Shown here piece after piece: positions 41,584-50,529 of a DNA stretch of 58,829 nucleotides. Under the pieces are notes generated by a model. That model had not been told where the DNA came from, made no database searches, and saw nothing but the letters and a program-made list of their open reading frames with translations. Position numbers and translations under genes: made by a program. The DNA lies in contig CALUVI010000006.1 of NCBI GenBank assembly GCA_944324185.1, positions 1 through 58,829 on the forward strand, in the 5' to 3' direction. How positions within the stretch are numbered: position 1 is the stretch's first letter; every line of letters starts with the position of its first letter. This DNA comes from Candidatus Gastranaerophilales bacterium (GTDB lineage: Bacteria > Cyanobacteriota > Vampirovibrionia > Gastranaerophilales > Gastranaerophilaceae).

Positions 41584-42660
41584 ATGATTAAAGCAATCAG
41601 TTCAGCAGATAAAAATGTGATGTTTAAAGCTAAGCCCGAAAAAGAAGAAAAGGGTGAGATGGAGTCCCGTATTCTTCCCAATACGCTAAAAACAAGGCTT
41701 CGTCAAAAATACCAGAAAACATCAAACGCATTTCTCCAGTATCCGATAAAGGGTTTACAAGGAGATGTAAACTCAGATTTTTATGAATTTTTATCAATGG
41801 GAATAATTCCTTATCTTGTCGGAAGCGGCATGTTTATGGGGTTATTTAATCTTGTAAATAAACACCTGACTCCAAAATCACGTGTAGCAGCCGGTATTAA
41901 CGGTAAAAAAATGGCACTGGGCGTAGTTTTATACGGACTTATGAAAACATTATCTCCGGATTTAGTTACACGTCCTGTATACTGGGGAACCGGAGTTGAT
42001 ATTGAACTTCCTATAGAACACGTTTATTACCCTCTGCCTAAAGAACCGGGTGAGGCTGCAAGAATTATTCCGCAGGTTCAGCAGAGAAAAGTGTATGACT
42101 CAAGAGAATTCTTTAGAAAAGATCTTATTCAAAAAGATATAGGCGTACCTTATTATGATAATATTGCCAAGAAACTCGGACTTGGTGAGGATTTGAATGA
42201 TTCCGTAACAGAAACAACCCCTATAATTCAGAATATCATTTCAACAACCAAGACTGCAAAAAGTCTCTCATCTTACGCCTGGGCAGGTTTAGGAGTCGGG
42301 CTGGCAGCTCAGGATTCCTGGGAAGATTTCTTTACGTCAATATCAAACAGAAGGCGCCATATTGCGAAACCGGGTGAAGGTTTTGGCACAAAGATGGCAT
42401 CAAGAATGAAGAATTTTGGAATAAATACTTATGAAATTTCAAAGACATTCCTTAAATCCTTCGGAAAGTCGTTTAAGACTCTGTGGACAGGAGATCCGGG
42501 TAAATCAGGCTTTATGAAACATGCCGGAAAAGCCTGGATGTTGTTTACAGCAGCATTAACTGTCGGTACAACGGCAAATGTAATATATAAAGCAAAACAT
42601 ATGGGAAAATTGGCAAACAAAGATATTATGGATAAGTCCAAAGAAAGTACGGTGATTTAG
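41584..42660 (+). CDS. Tagged multi-pass membrane protein
   Basis: The 358-residue protein begins MIKAISSADKNVMFKAKPEK (tag at F14). Hydrophobic segments are at about 65-93 (FLSMGIIPYLVGSGMFMGLF), near 115-125, 230-245 (AWAGLGVGLAAQ) and 318-337 (AWMLFTAALTVGTTANVIY); long basic linkers alternate. No catalytic motif is seen. GGGG lies about 7 nt before the start. It is the first gene of a three-gene run, with 1 nt to the next gene, ending with a tagged GH13 enzyme. A TTGTAAA element is about 90 nt upstream. Confidence 0.7.
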   Translation: MIKAISSADKNVMFKAKPEKEEKGEMESRILPNTLKTRLRQKYQKTSNAFLQYPIKGLQGDVNSDFYEFLSMGIIPYLVGSGMFMGLFNLVNKHLTPKSRVAAGINGKKMALGVVLYGLMKTLSPDLVTRPVYWGTGVDIELPIEHVYYPLPKEPGEAARIIPQVQQRKVYDSREFFRKDLIQKDIGVPYYDNIAKKLGLGEDLNDSVTETTPIIQNIISTTKTAKSLSSYAWAGLGVGLAAQDSWEDFFTSISNRRRHIAKPGEGFGTKMASRMKNFGINTYEISKTFLKSFGKSFKTLWTGDPGKSGFMKHAGKAWMLFTAALTVGTTANVIYKAKHMGKLANKDIMDKSKESTVI

Positions 42661-42661
42661 T

Positions 42662-45220
42662 ATGGCTATAACTCCAGTACAACCGAATATTGAAAATACT
42701 AAGTCTCATAAACCTTACAAAGATGCAAAAGGGGCTGTAAAGACTTCCGGCAATACAAAACCTCTTGTTCCGGAAGGTCATCTGGTTCACGACTCTATTG
42801 TGACAGTACCTAAATATTTTATAAAAGACAGAGCGTATGATATTAAGGCTGTTAAAGACGGGCTTGCAGGTAATGCAAATGACCACCAGCTCGGCAGGCT
42901 GAATGATGTAGGGCTTGCAATGGGCGGTTTGGGAATCGCTACAATGCTTGCTGCAAGAACTAAGAATCCTATGCTCAGATTTATGGAATACGCCGGACTC
43001 GGGGCTTTTCTCGCATCAATGTCATTATTCCCTCTTATTGCCATAAAAGCGCCGTCAAGAATTATTCAGGGATTTGATGTAGGGAAAGAATATATTGATG
43101 ATCAGGGACGTAAAAAATCTGTACTTCAAGACCCTAATTATATTCCGTTTGATATGTATCAGGGAGATTATCCGGGTGAAGATCTTGATGTAATCGGCGA
43201 CAGAATGGGAATTCCTAGAGGAATTAAAAACCGCCATGATTTGATTAAAGAACAAATGAGAAAAATCGGTATCCAGACAAATACCCTCTGGATGCTAACC
43301 GCCGGCTTTGCAACTCCTGTTATTGCCGCATTGATGTGCTGCGGGTTGGAAAAACTGGTTGCACCGGCAGTGGAAAAAGCAAGAAATCAAAACTACAATA
43401 CAAAAATCTCCCGGGCTTTGCATAAAACTTCTGAAATGAGTGAACAGGTAGATAGCATAAAGCCAAACAAATTAAGCAAGGAAGTTGAAAGTATTTTAAC
43501 AAACTATAAAGGCAAGCAATTGCCAAAAGTTGAGTATGAAAATTTGTTATCTCTTTTGACAAAAGATATGGATGCTAACGCCGCAGAAGGTATTCAGGCG
43601 GATTTAGCAAAAATATTCAATCCTGATAATAAAGGCGCATATTCTATTAATGATAACTTTGCTGATGATCTTGTAAGAACAATAAAAACTAATATACCGT
43701 CACGCAATAAAGCAATTATGGAGCGGGTTTTTGTTCCGACATCTGCTGAGGTTGCGGATATAGTGAAAAAATATAACGCTGACGGTATAACAGAAGAAGA
43801 ATTGGCTATGATAAAAGGCGAGTTTAAGAATTTATTTGATTCTAAGATCGCTAATGAGTCCGGCATGTCTAAAGAAGCTTTAAAAGCATATCAAAACGAT
43901 GTTCTGGAAAATATTTCAAAGAATATTAAATCAAACAGTGCAAAATATGTAAATAACGAAAATATTAAGGATGTAACAGATTTTGCAAAAGTTTTAGGCG
44001 AGTTTAAACAGAATCAAAAAGTTCTTGATAAATGTAAGTCGTTTAAAGTTGAGTATGCGCCGGAAACTGTTATAGCACGCTCTTATAATAAATTTGAAAA
44101 TACCTTGCTGGATGTTCTTGGTATTAAATACAAAGATTTGAAACAGATGAGAGAATCCGAAAGTTACGCTAAGGAGATTGTTGAAAGACAATTAAACACT
44201 TTGGTACAGGATGAGGCTAAATATAAAGATGCAGTAAATAAACTTGGCAAAGTTATGTCAGAGATGGAAATTAATCTTAACGGGCGTTCAAATTCAGAAT
44301 CTCATCTTAAGGATTTGATTACCGGTATAGAAAATAACTATAATAACACTGCAAAACGCCTTAATACAATCGGCAAATTCAGTAATACAATTGATAAACT
44401 GGTAAAAGAAGATGTGGCAACATTGTCAAATTCAGTTGAATCAAGACAGGAACTCTTTGACCTCTTAGACGGTGTAAAGACAGATAAATATGCCGGCAAG
44501 GATTTCTGGAGTTTACCGCCTGCTGAACGTCTTGAGTTTACAAAGTATAATGCAAGAGGTGTAGGTTCTTCTAAGAATCAGGAAATTTCCAGAATTATAG
44601 AAAGATATCAAGGTGCAAAAAACTCTTTTAACAGAGTTCTGCATTTATTTGATGCATATAAGCGCCCTCTTCCGGAAGGCGGTTATGAAAAAGAAGTAGC
44701 AAAATTCGGCAGAGATGCAATAATTGGGGCTACTTCATCAGAACATACAATGAAACTCAATACAATTAATAATCCTGAGTTTTATAAAGATGTTATGAGA
44801 AAGACCTGGAGTCAGAATCTTGCTGATGCTACAGAAAACGGATTGAAGGGCTATAGTGATGTAGCAGCGGGAGATGTTTCCGGCAGATTAAAGAAATATA
44901 TAAAGAGATTTCAGGATATCATGAGCAATAATGATATTGATTTTACAAAACCTTATCATCATTTAGATACAAAAGTTCTGGAGCAGTATACAAAATCCGA
45001 GAAGACAAGAATGTCTAAATTTAACCTCGTTGCCCAAAATACTCTTGATATGGTAACGAAAGCTTCTGAGAGAAGATACGGTAATCAGAAGTGGGCAAGA
45101 ATAGCCTCTGCAATAGGCGGCAGCGTAGTCGGTGCAACTATACTCGCTCAGCTTGGCTTTGGTAAAATAAGAAATCCGCAGAATATTTTCAGGAAGGTGA
45201 GCGAAGATGGAAATAAGTAG
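42662..45220 (+). CDS. Large membrane protein with long helical domain
   Basis: No family is recognised for this 852-residue protein. It opens MAITPVQPNIENTK without the F-K-G motif. Hydrophobic helices lie at about 75-125 (LAMGGLGIATMLAA; YAGLGAFLASMSLFPLIAI), 203-222 (LWMLTAGFATPVIAALMCCG) and near the C-terminus (IASAIGGSVVGATILAQLGF). Residues about 240-810 are charged and helical, like a scaffold. It is sandwiched between the tagged membrane protein and the tagged GH13 gene and overlaps the latter by 14 nt, so it is probably their partner in one complex. Confidence 0.68.
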   Translation: MAITPVQPNIENTKSHKPYKDAKGAVKTSGNTKPLVPEGHLVHDSIVTVPKYFIKDRAYDIKAVKDGLAGNANDHQLGRLNDVGLAMGGLGIATMLAARTKNPMLRFMEYAGLGAFLASMSLFPLIAIKAPSRIIQGFDVGKEYIDDQGRKKSVLQDPNYIPFDMYQGDYPGEDLDVIGDRMGIPRGIKNRHDLIKEQMRKIGIQTNTLWMLTAGFATPVIAALMCCGLEKLVAPAVEKARNQNYNTKISRALHKTSEMSEQVDSIKPNKLSKEVESILTNYKGKQLPKVEYENLLSLLTKDMDANAAEGIQADLAKIFNPDNKGAYSINDNFADDLVRTIKTNIPSRNKAIMERVFVPTSAEVADIVKKYNADGITEEELAMIKGEFKNLFDSKIANESGMSKEALKAYQNDVLENISKNIKSNSAKYVNNENIKDVTDFAKVLGEFKQNQKVLDKCKSFKVEYAPETVIARSYNKFENTLLDVLGIKYKDLKQMRESESYAKEIVERQLNTLVQDEAKYKDAVNKLGKVMSEMEINLNGRSNSESHLKDLITGIENNYNNTAKRLNTIGKFSNTIDKLVKEDVATLSNSVESRQELFDLLDGVKTDKYAGKDFWSLPPAERLEFTKYNARGVGSSKNQEISRIIERYQGAKNSFNRVLHLFDAYKRPLPEGGYEKEVAKFGRDAIIGATSSEHTMKLNTINNPEFYKDVMRKTWSQNLADATENGLKGYSDVAAGDVSGRLKKYIKRFQDIMSNNDIDFTKPYHHLDTKVLEQYTKSEKTRMSKFNLVAQNTLDMVTKASERRYGNQKWARIASAIGGSVVGATILAQLGFGKIRNPQNIFRKVSEDGNK

Positions 45221-46964
45221 AATTATCCCGATTAATTTCAAAGCATCTGCAATACAGCAGCAAGTTCCGGTAAGTAAGCCTGAAACTCCGTCAAAAAAAG
45301 AATCCGGCGTAACTTCCGGTTATCTGGATAATCTTGCCAGAATTAATGCGCCTGCCGTACAAAAGGTTGATGCAAACAAAAAAGAAATCAAACCTTACAA
45401 AAACAATTTAAGAACAATGGTTCGAAACAATCAGTCAGTTATGATGGCAATTGTTCCGAGAACCTTTACAGCGCAGGATTTGAACGGTGATGATAAAGTT
45501 ACCTTGTCAACCGGTGAAAAAAACGGAACATTATTGAGCGCAATTTCAAGATTGGATGAATTAAAGGCAGATGGTATTAATACTATTCATATTCTGCCAA
45601 TACATCCGACCGGAAAGAAAAATGCAATGGGAACTGCCGGATCTCTTTATTCACCTGCAAAATATGTTACAGAGGACGGACGTCTCGCAATTGATCCAAT
45701 GCTTATAGACAAAAACGATCCGAGAACTCCTGATGAACAGTTTAAAGCCCTTATTGACGAGTGTCACAAACGAGGAATCAGAGTGATGCTGGATTTGCCG
45801 AGCTGCGCTTCGGTTGATATGTTTGAGGCTGAACCTGAATTAATGGCATACGGCAGAAACGGAGAAGATAAGACTCCGCAGGGATGGGCTGATATCAGAA
45901 TGTTTGAGCCTTGGGCAGACGAAGCTGACAGAACTTTGAATCCTAAATTACTGGAAATGCATAAACAGTACGTTGATGCTTGTATAGACCTTGGTATAGA
46001 CGGTATAAGAGCCGATGTTGCAAGAGCGAAACCGCCGGAATTCTGGGATATATTGATTAAGCATTCTCACAAAAGAGACCCTGAATTTGCATGGCTTGCA
46101 GAAAGCTATACATATGAATGCGCATCTCCGATGGTAAATATGCCTTATGACAGACCGGAAGACCTTTTAAGAGCCGGTTTTGATGAATACTACGGGCAGT
46201 ATCATATTTTCCACGACTGGAAAAATGCTACAGAGTTTAATGATTATGTTAAATTTAATCTGGATTTGTCTCACAAACTGCCGGCAGGTAAGAGTGTTAT
46301 TGGCTCATTCCTGACGCATGACGACAGCTCTTCTATGATACACGGCGGAGAAAATTTCTGTAAACTTACAACTGTCTTGCAGGCAACAATTCCGATGTGT
46401 AATCCGTACTTTATTGACGGCTTCCAGACAGGCGACTACTATGACTATAAATACAGAAATACGGATAACATAGAAACATATACAGGTAAAACATTGATGA
46501 ACGAACACCGTTATCGTCTTGCATTGTTTAATTTATCAAGAAAACCGGGCGGAGATCATCCTGATATAGAACGTGTGATGAAAGGCGTTCTAAAGATGAG
46601 AAATGAAAATCTTGACGTGCTTGCAGACAGAAACAGCAGCTTCATTGAGCTGGATAAACGTGAAGATAAAAATGATCAGATTATAACTTATGCAAGACAC
46701 AACAACGGCAGAACGCTTCTGGTTATTGCTAATAAAAATCCGAACAGGAATGTAACCGGCGTTATTGAGATTCCGGGCTTAAAAGAAGACCAGAAATTGA
46801 AAAATATGATTCCTGAGTATGGAGATACAAGCGAATTTCAGGCATCTAAGAACGAACTTCGCGTAAACCTTGCTCCTGCTGATGCTTATGTATTTGAGAT
46901 TGATACTCCGAATATAGAAAAGGATAGAAAAGGACACGTTTTCAAGCAAAAAGTCCATGACTAA
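45207..46964 (+). CDS. Tagged GH13 alpha-amylase-family protein
   Basis: The 585-residue protein begins MEISRIIPINFKASAIQQQV, with the tag at F11, then a Pro/Lys-rich linker to about residue 70. The (beta/alpha)8 barrel follows: ILPIHPTG, region I VMLDLPSCAS, region II GIRADVARA (Arg268, nucleophile Asp270), region III WLAESY (acid/base Glu299) and region IV LTHDDSS (His371, Asp372). Catalytic D-E-D is complete although region I lacks the usual Asn-His and region IV lacks the Asn. It has no signal peptide, so it acts inside the cell, perhaps as a glucanotransferase or maltogenic-type enzyme. It overlaps the upstream membrane protein. Confidence 0.83.
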   Translation: MEISRIIPINFKASAIQQQVPVSKPETPSKKESGVTSGYLDNLARINAPAVQKVDANKKEIKPYKNNLRTMVRNNQSVMMAIVPRTFTAQDLNGDDKVTLSTGEKNGTLLSAISRLDELKADGINTIHILPIHPTGKKNAMGTAGSLYSPAKYVTEDGRLAIDPMLIDKNDPRTPDEQFKALIDECHKRGIRVMLDLPSCASVDMFEAEPELMAYGRNGEDKTPQGWADIRMFEPWADEADRTLNPKLLEMHKQYVDACIDLGIDGIRADVARAKPPEFWDILIKHSHKRDPEFAWLAESYTYECASPMVNMPYDRPEDLLRAGFDEYYGQYHIFHDWKNATEFNDYVKFNLDLSHKLPAGKSVIGSFLTHDDSSSMIHGGENFCKLTTVLQATIPMCNPYFIDGFQTGDYYDYKYRNTDNIETYTGKTLMNEHRYRLALFNLSRKPGGDHPDIERVMKGVLKMRNENLDVLADRNSSFIELDKREDKNDQIITYARHNNGRTLLVIANKNPNRNVTGVIEIPGLKEDQKLKNMIPEYGDTSEFQASKNELRVNLAPADAYVFEIDTPNIEKDRKGHVFKQKVHD

Positions 46965-46999
46965 TTATTAAGCAAACATTAAATAAATTGCGAAAAAAG

Positions 47000-47029
47000 C
47001 AGAGCCGGTAATAAGCCGGTTTTGTTTTG
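47000..47029 (+). terminator. Terminator after the GH13 gene
   Basis: CAGAGCCGG pairs (two G-T wobbles) with CCGGTTTTG around TAATAAG, followed by TTTTG. Moderate strength. Confidence 0.55.
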
Positions 47030-47042
47030 CGTATAAAAACAA

Positions 47043-47068
47043 AAAACCTGAATTTAAATTCAGGTTTT
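47043..47068. terminator. Perfect-palindrome terminator
   Basis: AAAACCTGAA-TTTAAA-TTCAGGTTTT reads the same on both strands, with A/T runs at both ends. It serves the minus-strand 60-residue gene and backs up the plus-strand terminator. Confidence 0.85.
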
Positions 47069-47089
47069 AATCTCATTTCTTCAGTTTCA

Positions 47090-47272
47090 CTAGCCCATGT
47101 AAGCGCCAGCGCTTTGTGCTGCGGCTGCCTGAACGTGGATGCTGTTTTTCTGTAATTTTTCTTCCATTGACATTGGACGTGCATTTCCGCCATCATGCTG
47201 GTTATTAAAGTCAAAAACGCCCCATGTTCCTTGTGTACCATGCATACCGCTTGTTACTTCCGGTCCTGCCAT
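47090..47272 (-). CDS. 60-residue small protein
   Basis: This small protein reads MAGPEVTSGMHGTQGTWGVF at its start and ends with an Ala-rich helix (HVQAAAAQSAGAYMG). It is Gly-rich, has no membrane segment, and matches no family I know. AAAGGA lies about 10 nt before the ATG, a terminator follows, and the leader holds a TTTGTAAA element at -99 and a 16-base sequence identical to that before the gene at 7775..8290. These signals make it a likely real gene. Confidence 0.55.
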   Translation of the reverse strand: MAGPEVTSGMHGTQGTWGVFDFNNQHDGGNARPMSMEEKLQKNSIHVQAAAAQSAGAYMG

Positions 47273-47374
47273 ATATTGCCGTCCTTTCTTATATCATCGT
47301 ATCTACTGCTTATGTATATATAAAGTTTTTTTAGAAAGAACAATTTCACCCTTTGCAGATTTCTTTACAAATCT

Positions 47375-48916
47375 TTACACTTCTTTTCTCTTTCGGACTT
47401 GTTTATTTTTAAGCAGCAGGGTAAGTGCAATTGCTACAGCCATTAAAAGAGCAAGTACAGTAAAGATGTCAAAGAAGGCTGCAAGTCGTGATTGTGCAAG
47501 AAGCTGCTTGTACAGAGTACCTTCTGCCTTTCTTGCGGCAACTATAGACGGGTAATATACGGCAAATTTATGCTGCAGTGCATTCAATTTCATTAAGTAC
47601 ATGTGGTTGTGCGGTGCAAGATTTTGCACAAAATACCCCTGATACACCTGAGATACTCTTGCAATAAAGGTTGACGCAACCGAGGTTGAGACAGCGGTTA
47701 AAATGTTTTTAAACAGTGCGTGAAGTGAGGCTGCATCAGCGTTTTTTGAGGCAGGAAGAGTTTGAAAAGACAGAGCAGTTATCGGTACAAATGCTGTAGG
47801 AACGCCGATACAAAGAAGAATATTAGGTAGTATTATACTTTCCATTGAAGATAAAGGATTCATCTGGGTTAGCATTAAGAGTGATGCTGCAATAATGAGA
47901 AATCCAATAATTGCAAGCAGCCTGCCTTCAACATATTTAGAGATTTCACCGACTACAAGCAAACCGATAAGACAGATTAAAGCTCTCGGAAACATCAAAA
48001 GCCCTGACATAGAAGGGCTGTATCCGATAAGACTCTGGACAAACATCGGAACTAAAAGAAGTGTAGAATATATGATTACATTAATAAAAGCGCTAGTAAA
48101 CGTTCCGAATAAAAAGTTTCTGTCCTTAAACACTCTTATATCAATTACCGGATACTTGTATTCAAGCTCCCATACATAGAAGAACACAAACGAAAATATA
48201 CATATACCTGTAAGCCAGCAAATCCAGGTTTCGTCAAACCAGTTATGCTGCTGTCCTTTATCCAAAACCACCTGCATGCAGCCCATTGCTATAACGATAG
48301 ACAAATAGCCTAGGTAATCAAATTTTTTGTTATATTTTTCTTTCTCTGTCGGTTTATCGTCAGGGACGAGGAATTTAATCATAATTAGAGAAAGTATACA
48401 AAGCGGTATATTCATTATAAAAATCCACTGCCATGAGTAATAATCCGTTAAATACCCGCCTATAAACGGACCCGCAAGCGGAGAAAACATTGCAGCAACC
48501 CCGAACAATCCCATTGCAACCCCTCTCTGCTCAGGCGGAAAAACTTCCAGTAAAACTGCCTGACATAGAGGTAAAATACTTCCGCTTCCTATACCCTGCA
48601 CAATTCTTGCAGCAATTAATGCCTGCAGGTTCGGGGCAATAATACACAGCAGGCAGCCAAGCGCAAATACAATAATACTGTATATAAACAGGAGCTTTTT
48701 CCCCATGTATCTTACCAGATACCCTGTTACCGGAAGCATTAACCCGCCGGATATTATGTAACAGGTGATAACGGTGTTTGCTTCGTACTGCGTTGCGCCG
48801 TAAAACCCTGCAATGTGCGGCTGGCTTACGTTTGTGCCGGAGGATGCCGCAAGAGAAAGAAATGACGGCAAAAGTACTGCAATTGCTATTATATACGGAT
48901 TAATTTTCTTTTCCAT
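47375..48916 (-). CDS. emrB: EmrB/QacA-type drug efflux transporter (MFS, DHA2 family)
   Basis: The protein is 513 residues from the ATG at 48916 (MEKKINPYIIAIAVLLPSFL); a TTG further upstream is less likely. Fourteen membrane segments are expected, with the MFS motif G-Y-L-V-R-Y-M-G-K-K, motif C-like GAMFSPLAGPFIGGYL and the DHA2 G-I-G-S-G-S-I-L-P segment. It uses proton motive force to export drugs through EmrA and a TolC-type channel. The start lies 17 nt inside the end of emrA. The long loop before the last helix (HNHMYLMKLNALQHKF) also suits EmrB. Confidence 0.92.
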   Translation of the reverse strand: MEKKINPYIIAIAVLLPSFLSLAASSGTNVSQPHIAGFYGATQYEANTVITCYIISGGLMLPVTGYLVRYMGKKLLFIYSIIVFALGCLLCIIAPNLQALIAARIVQGIGSGSILPLCQAVLLEVFPPEQRGVAMGLFGVAAMFSPLAGPFIGGYLTDYYSWQWIFIMNIPLCILSLIMIKFLVPDDKPTEKEKYNKKFDYLGYLSIVIAMGCMQVVLDKGQQHNWFDETWICWLTGICIFSFVFFYVWELEYKYPVIDIRVFKDRNFLFGTFTSAFINVIIYSTLLLVPMFVQSLIGYSPSMSGLLMFPRALICLIGLLVVGEISKYVEGRLLAIIGFLIIAASLLMLTQMNPLSSMESIILPNILLCIGVPTAFVPITALSFQTLPASKNADAASLHALFKNILTAVSTSVASTFIARVSQVYQGYFVQNLAPHNHMYLMKLNALQHKFAVYYPSIVAARKAEGTLYKQLLAQSRLAAFFDIFTVLALLMAVAIALTLLLKNKQVRKRKEV

Positions 48917-50012
48917 CTTTGATTCTGACCTTTGGAACAACTGACATACCCGGAACTATATTGTATTTTGAGATATCTTCATCAAAGACAATCTTAACAG
49001 GAACTCTCTGTACAATTTTTACGTAACTGCCGACAGCATTCTCTGGCGGGAACAAGCTGGATTTTGCGCCTGTCGCTCTTTGAATACTTTCTACATGCCC
49101 TTTGAATCTTTTATTAGGGTAAGTGTCAACCTTTATTCTTACGGGCTGTCCGGCATGCATGTTCGTAAGCTGAATTTCTTTAAAATTAGCAACAACCCAG
49201 ACTTCTTCCGGAACAATATTCATCAATGGCTGTCCGATGTTTACATAATTTCCTTTTTCAACACTTCTGGCTGCTATTTTTCCGTCCTGCGGAGCGTATA
49301 TTTTTGTGTATTCAAGATTTAATTTTGCCTGCTCTACTTCAGCCTCCAGTCTTTTAATTAACGCTTCATCAGCTTGCGTTTTTGCTTTATTTGAATCCAG
49401 AGCGTGTTCTGACGCTTTAGAAGTTTCCATTGCTGCATTGTAGTCGGCTTCTGCTACTTCTAATGCAGTCTTGCTTTTCTCATAAGCCTGTTTTGATACA
49501 ATGCCGTCTTTATACAAATCTTTATATCTTGCAAAATCTTTTTGCGCAAAATCCAGTTTTGATGTTGCGGAAGTAATGTCTTCATAAGATTTATTTACTC
49601 TTGATGTGCTTTCATCAACCTGTTTTGTTGAAATATTCAATCCGGCTTTGGCTTCGGCTAACTTTGCTTCTGCCTGTTCAAGAGCCACCTGAAAATCTTT
49701 CGGGTCTAACTCTACGAGCAAGTCTCCAGCCTTAACCTCCTGGTTATCATCCACAAGCAGATTAATCACAGGCGCTGCAACACGCGGCGCTACGGAAACA
49801 AGCCTTCCTTCCACAAAAGCATCGTCTGTTGACTGGTAGAAGGTCGAATGTATAGCTGCTGAAATTCCCATAATTGTAAGAACTATTGCAGTTAAAGTCG
49901 GAACTACAACCCTTTTCTTTTTGTATTCAGGACGCCTTTTCTTTAATCTTGCTTTTGCTTTTTTTATAAATTCCTTATCGTTTTTATCTTCATGTTCTCT
50001 TTTTTTTGCCAT
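48900..50012 (-). CDS. emrA: EmrA/HlyD-type membrane fusion protein
   Basis: The 370-residue periplasmic adaptor has a basic cytoplasmic start, one membrane helix (VVVPTLTAIVLTIMGISAAI, about 35-55), a biotinyl-lipoyl-like half (STDDAFVEGRLVSVAPRVAA; NQEVKAGDLLVELDP) and a long coiled coil in the middle (residues about 100-220), then the second lipoyl half (IYAPQDGKIAARSVEKGNYV) and beta-barrel. It links EmrB with the outer-membrane channel. It starts 8 nt after the marR stop and overlaps emrB. Confidence 0.92.
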   Translation of the reverse strand: MAKKREHEDKNDKEFIKKAKARLKKRRPEYKKKRVVVPTLTAIVLTIMGISAAIHSTFYQSTDDAFVEGRLVSVAPRVAAPVINLLVDDNQEVKAGDLLVELDPKDFQVALEQAEAKLAEAKAGLNISTKQVDESTSRVNKSYEDITSATSKLDFAQKDFARYKDLYKDGIVSKQAYEKSKTALEVAEADYNAAMETSKASEHALDSNKAKTQADEALIKRLEAEVEQAKLNLEYTKIYAPQDGKIAARSVEKGNYVNIGQPLMNIVPEEVWVVANFKEIQLTNMHAGQPVRIKVDTYPNKRFKGHVESIQRATGAKSSLFPPENAVGSYVKIVQRVPVKIVFDEDISKYNIVPGMSVVPKVRIKDGKEN

Positions 50013-50020
50013 AATATCAC

Positions 50021-50482
50021 CTAATTTTGCATAATTACCAAGTCTTTTAAATTTCCTTCCATTTTATCCAGTGTTATCAAAAAGCTGTCGATTTCAGCTT
50101 CCGAAATATTCCGGCTTATGCTATCCCAGATGTTTAAAATGGATGGAAGAACTTTATTACAAATTTTTATTCCGGCTTTTGTTATATACAATTTTTTAAC
50201 CATTCTGCCGTCTTCTTTATCAGTAGCTGTTGTAAGATAATTTTTCCCTTCAAGAATTGATACAATTCTTGTGATATTCGGACGGTCTTTCAATGTTTCT
50301 TGTGCAAGCTGCCTTAAATACATTCCATTATTTATTTTAAGTGTATAAAGTACAGTAAATTGTTCCGGCGTGATATCAAACTTGTCCTTCAAGAAAGTCT
50401 GTATTGCGAAAATCTTAGAGAGAAGCCCGATACGGGATAGTCTTAACCCAATTTTTTGTTGTAATAAAATTTCTTGTTCCAT
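50021..50482 (-). CDS. MarR-family transcriptional regulator
   Basis: The start at 50482 (MEQEILLQQKIG) is preferred, because the longer frame would read through the operator palindrome. The 153-residue winged-helix protein shows ITPEQFTVLYTLKINNGMYL, recognition helix DRPNITRIVSILE and the wing TDKEDGRMVKKLYIT, all typical of MarR. It is expected to repress its own emrA-emrB operon and the divergent outer-membrane channel gene, releasing on binding a phenolic or drug ligand. The ligand is unknown. Confidence 0.92.
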   Translation of the reverse strand: MEQEILLQQKIGLRLSRIGLLSKIFAIQTFLKDKFDITPEQFTVLYTLKINNGMYLRQLAQETLKDRPNITRIVSILEGKNYLTTATDKEDGRMVKKLYITKAGIKICNKVLPSILNIWDSISRNISEAEIDSFLITLDKMEGNLKDLVIMQN

Positions 50483-50490
50483 AATTTTCT

Positions 50491-50512
50491 TTGTGTTATC
50501 ATGATAACACAA
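50491..50512. promoter_or_regulatory. MarR operator, 22-bp perfect palindrome
   Basis: TTGTGTTATCA followed by its exact reverse complement TGATAACACAA lies 8 nt upstream of the marR start and 17 nt upstream of the channel gene start. Perfect dyad symmetry of this size between divergent efflux genes is the normal MarR site and can control both directions. Confidence 0.8.
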
Positions 50513-50529
50513 GAAGGATAAGTGTAAAT

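Noticed and set aside
47139..47555. A 138-codon plus-strand frame
   Set aside because: It runs antisense to the 60-residue gene and the end of emrB, and reads as Cys/Phe/Ser-rich shadow sequence.
48917..48940. TTG at 48940 as the emrB start
   Set aside because: The ATG at 48916 gives the normal EmrB N-terminus; the extra eight residues lie inside the emrA frame and have no better ribosome site.
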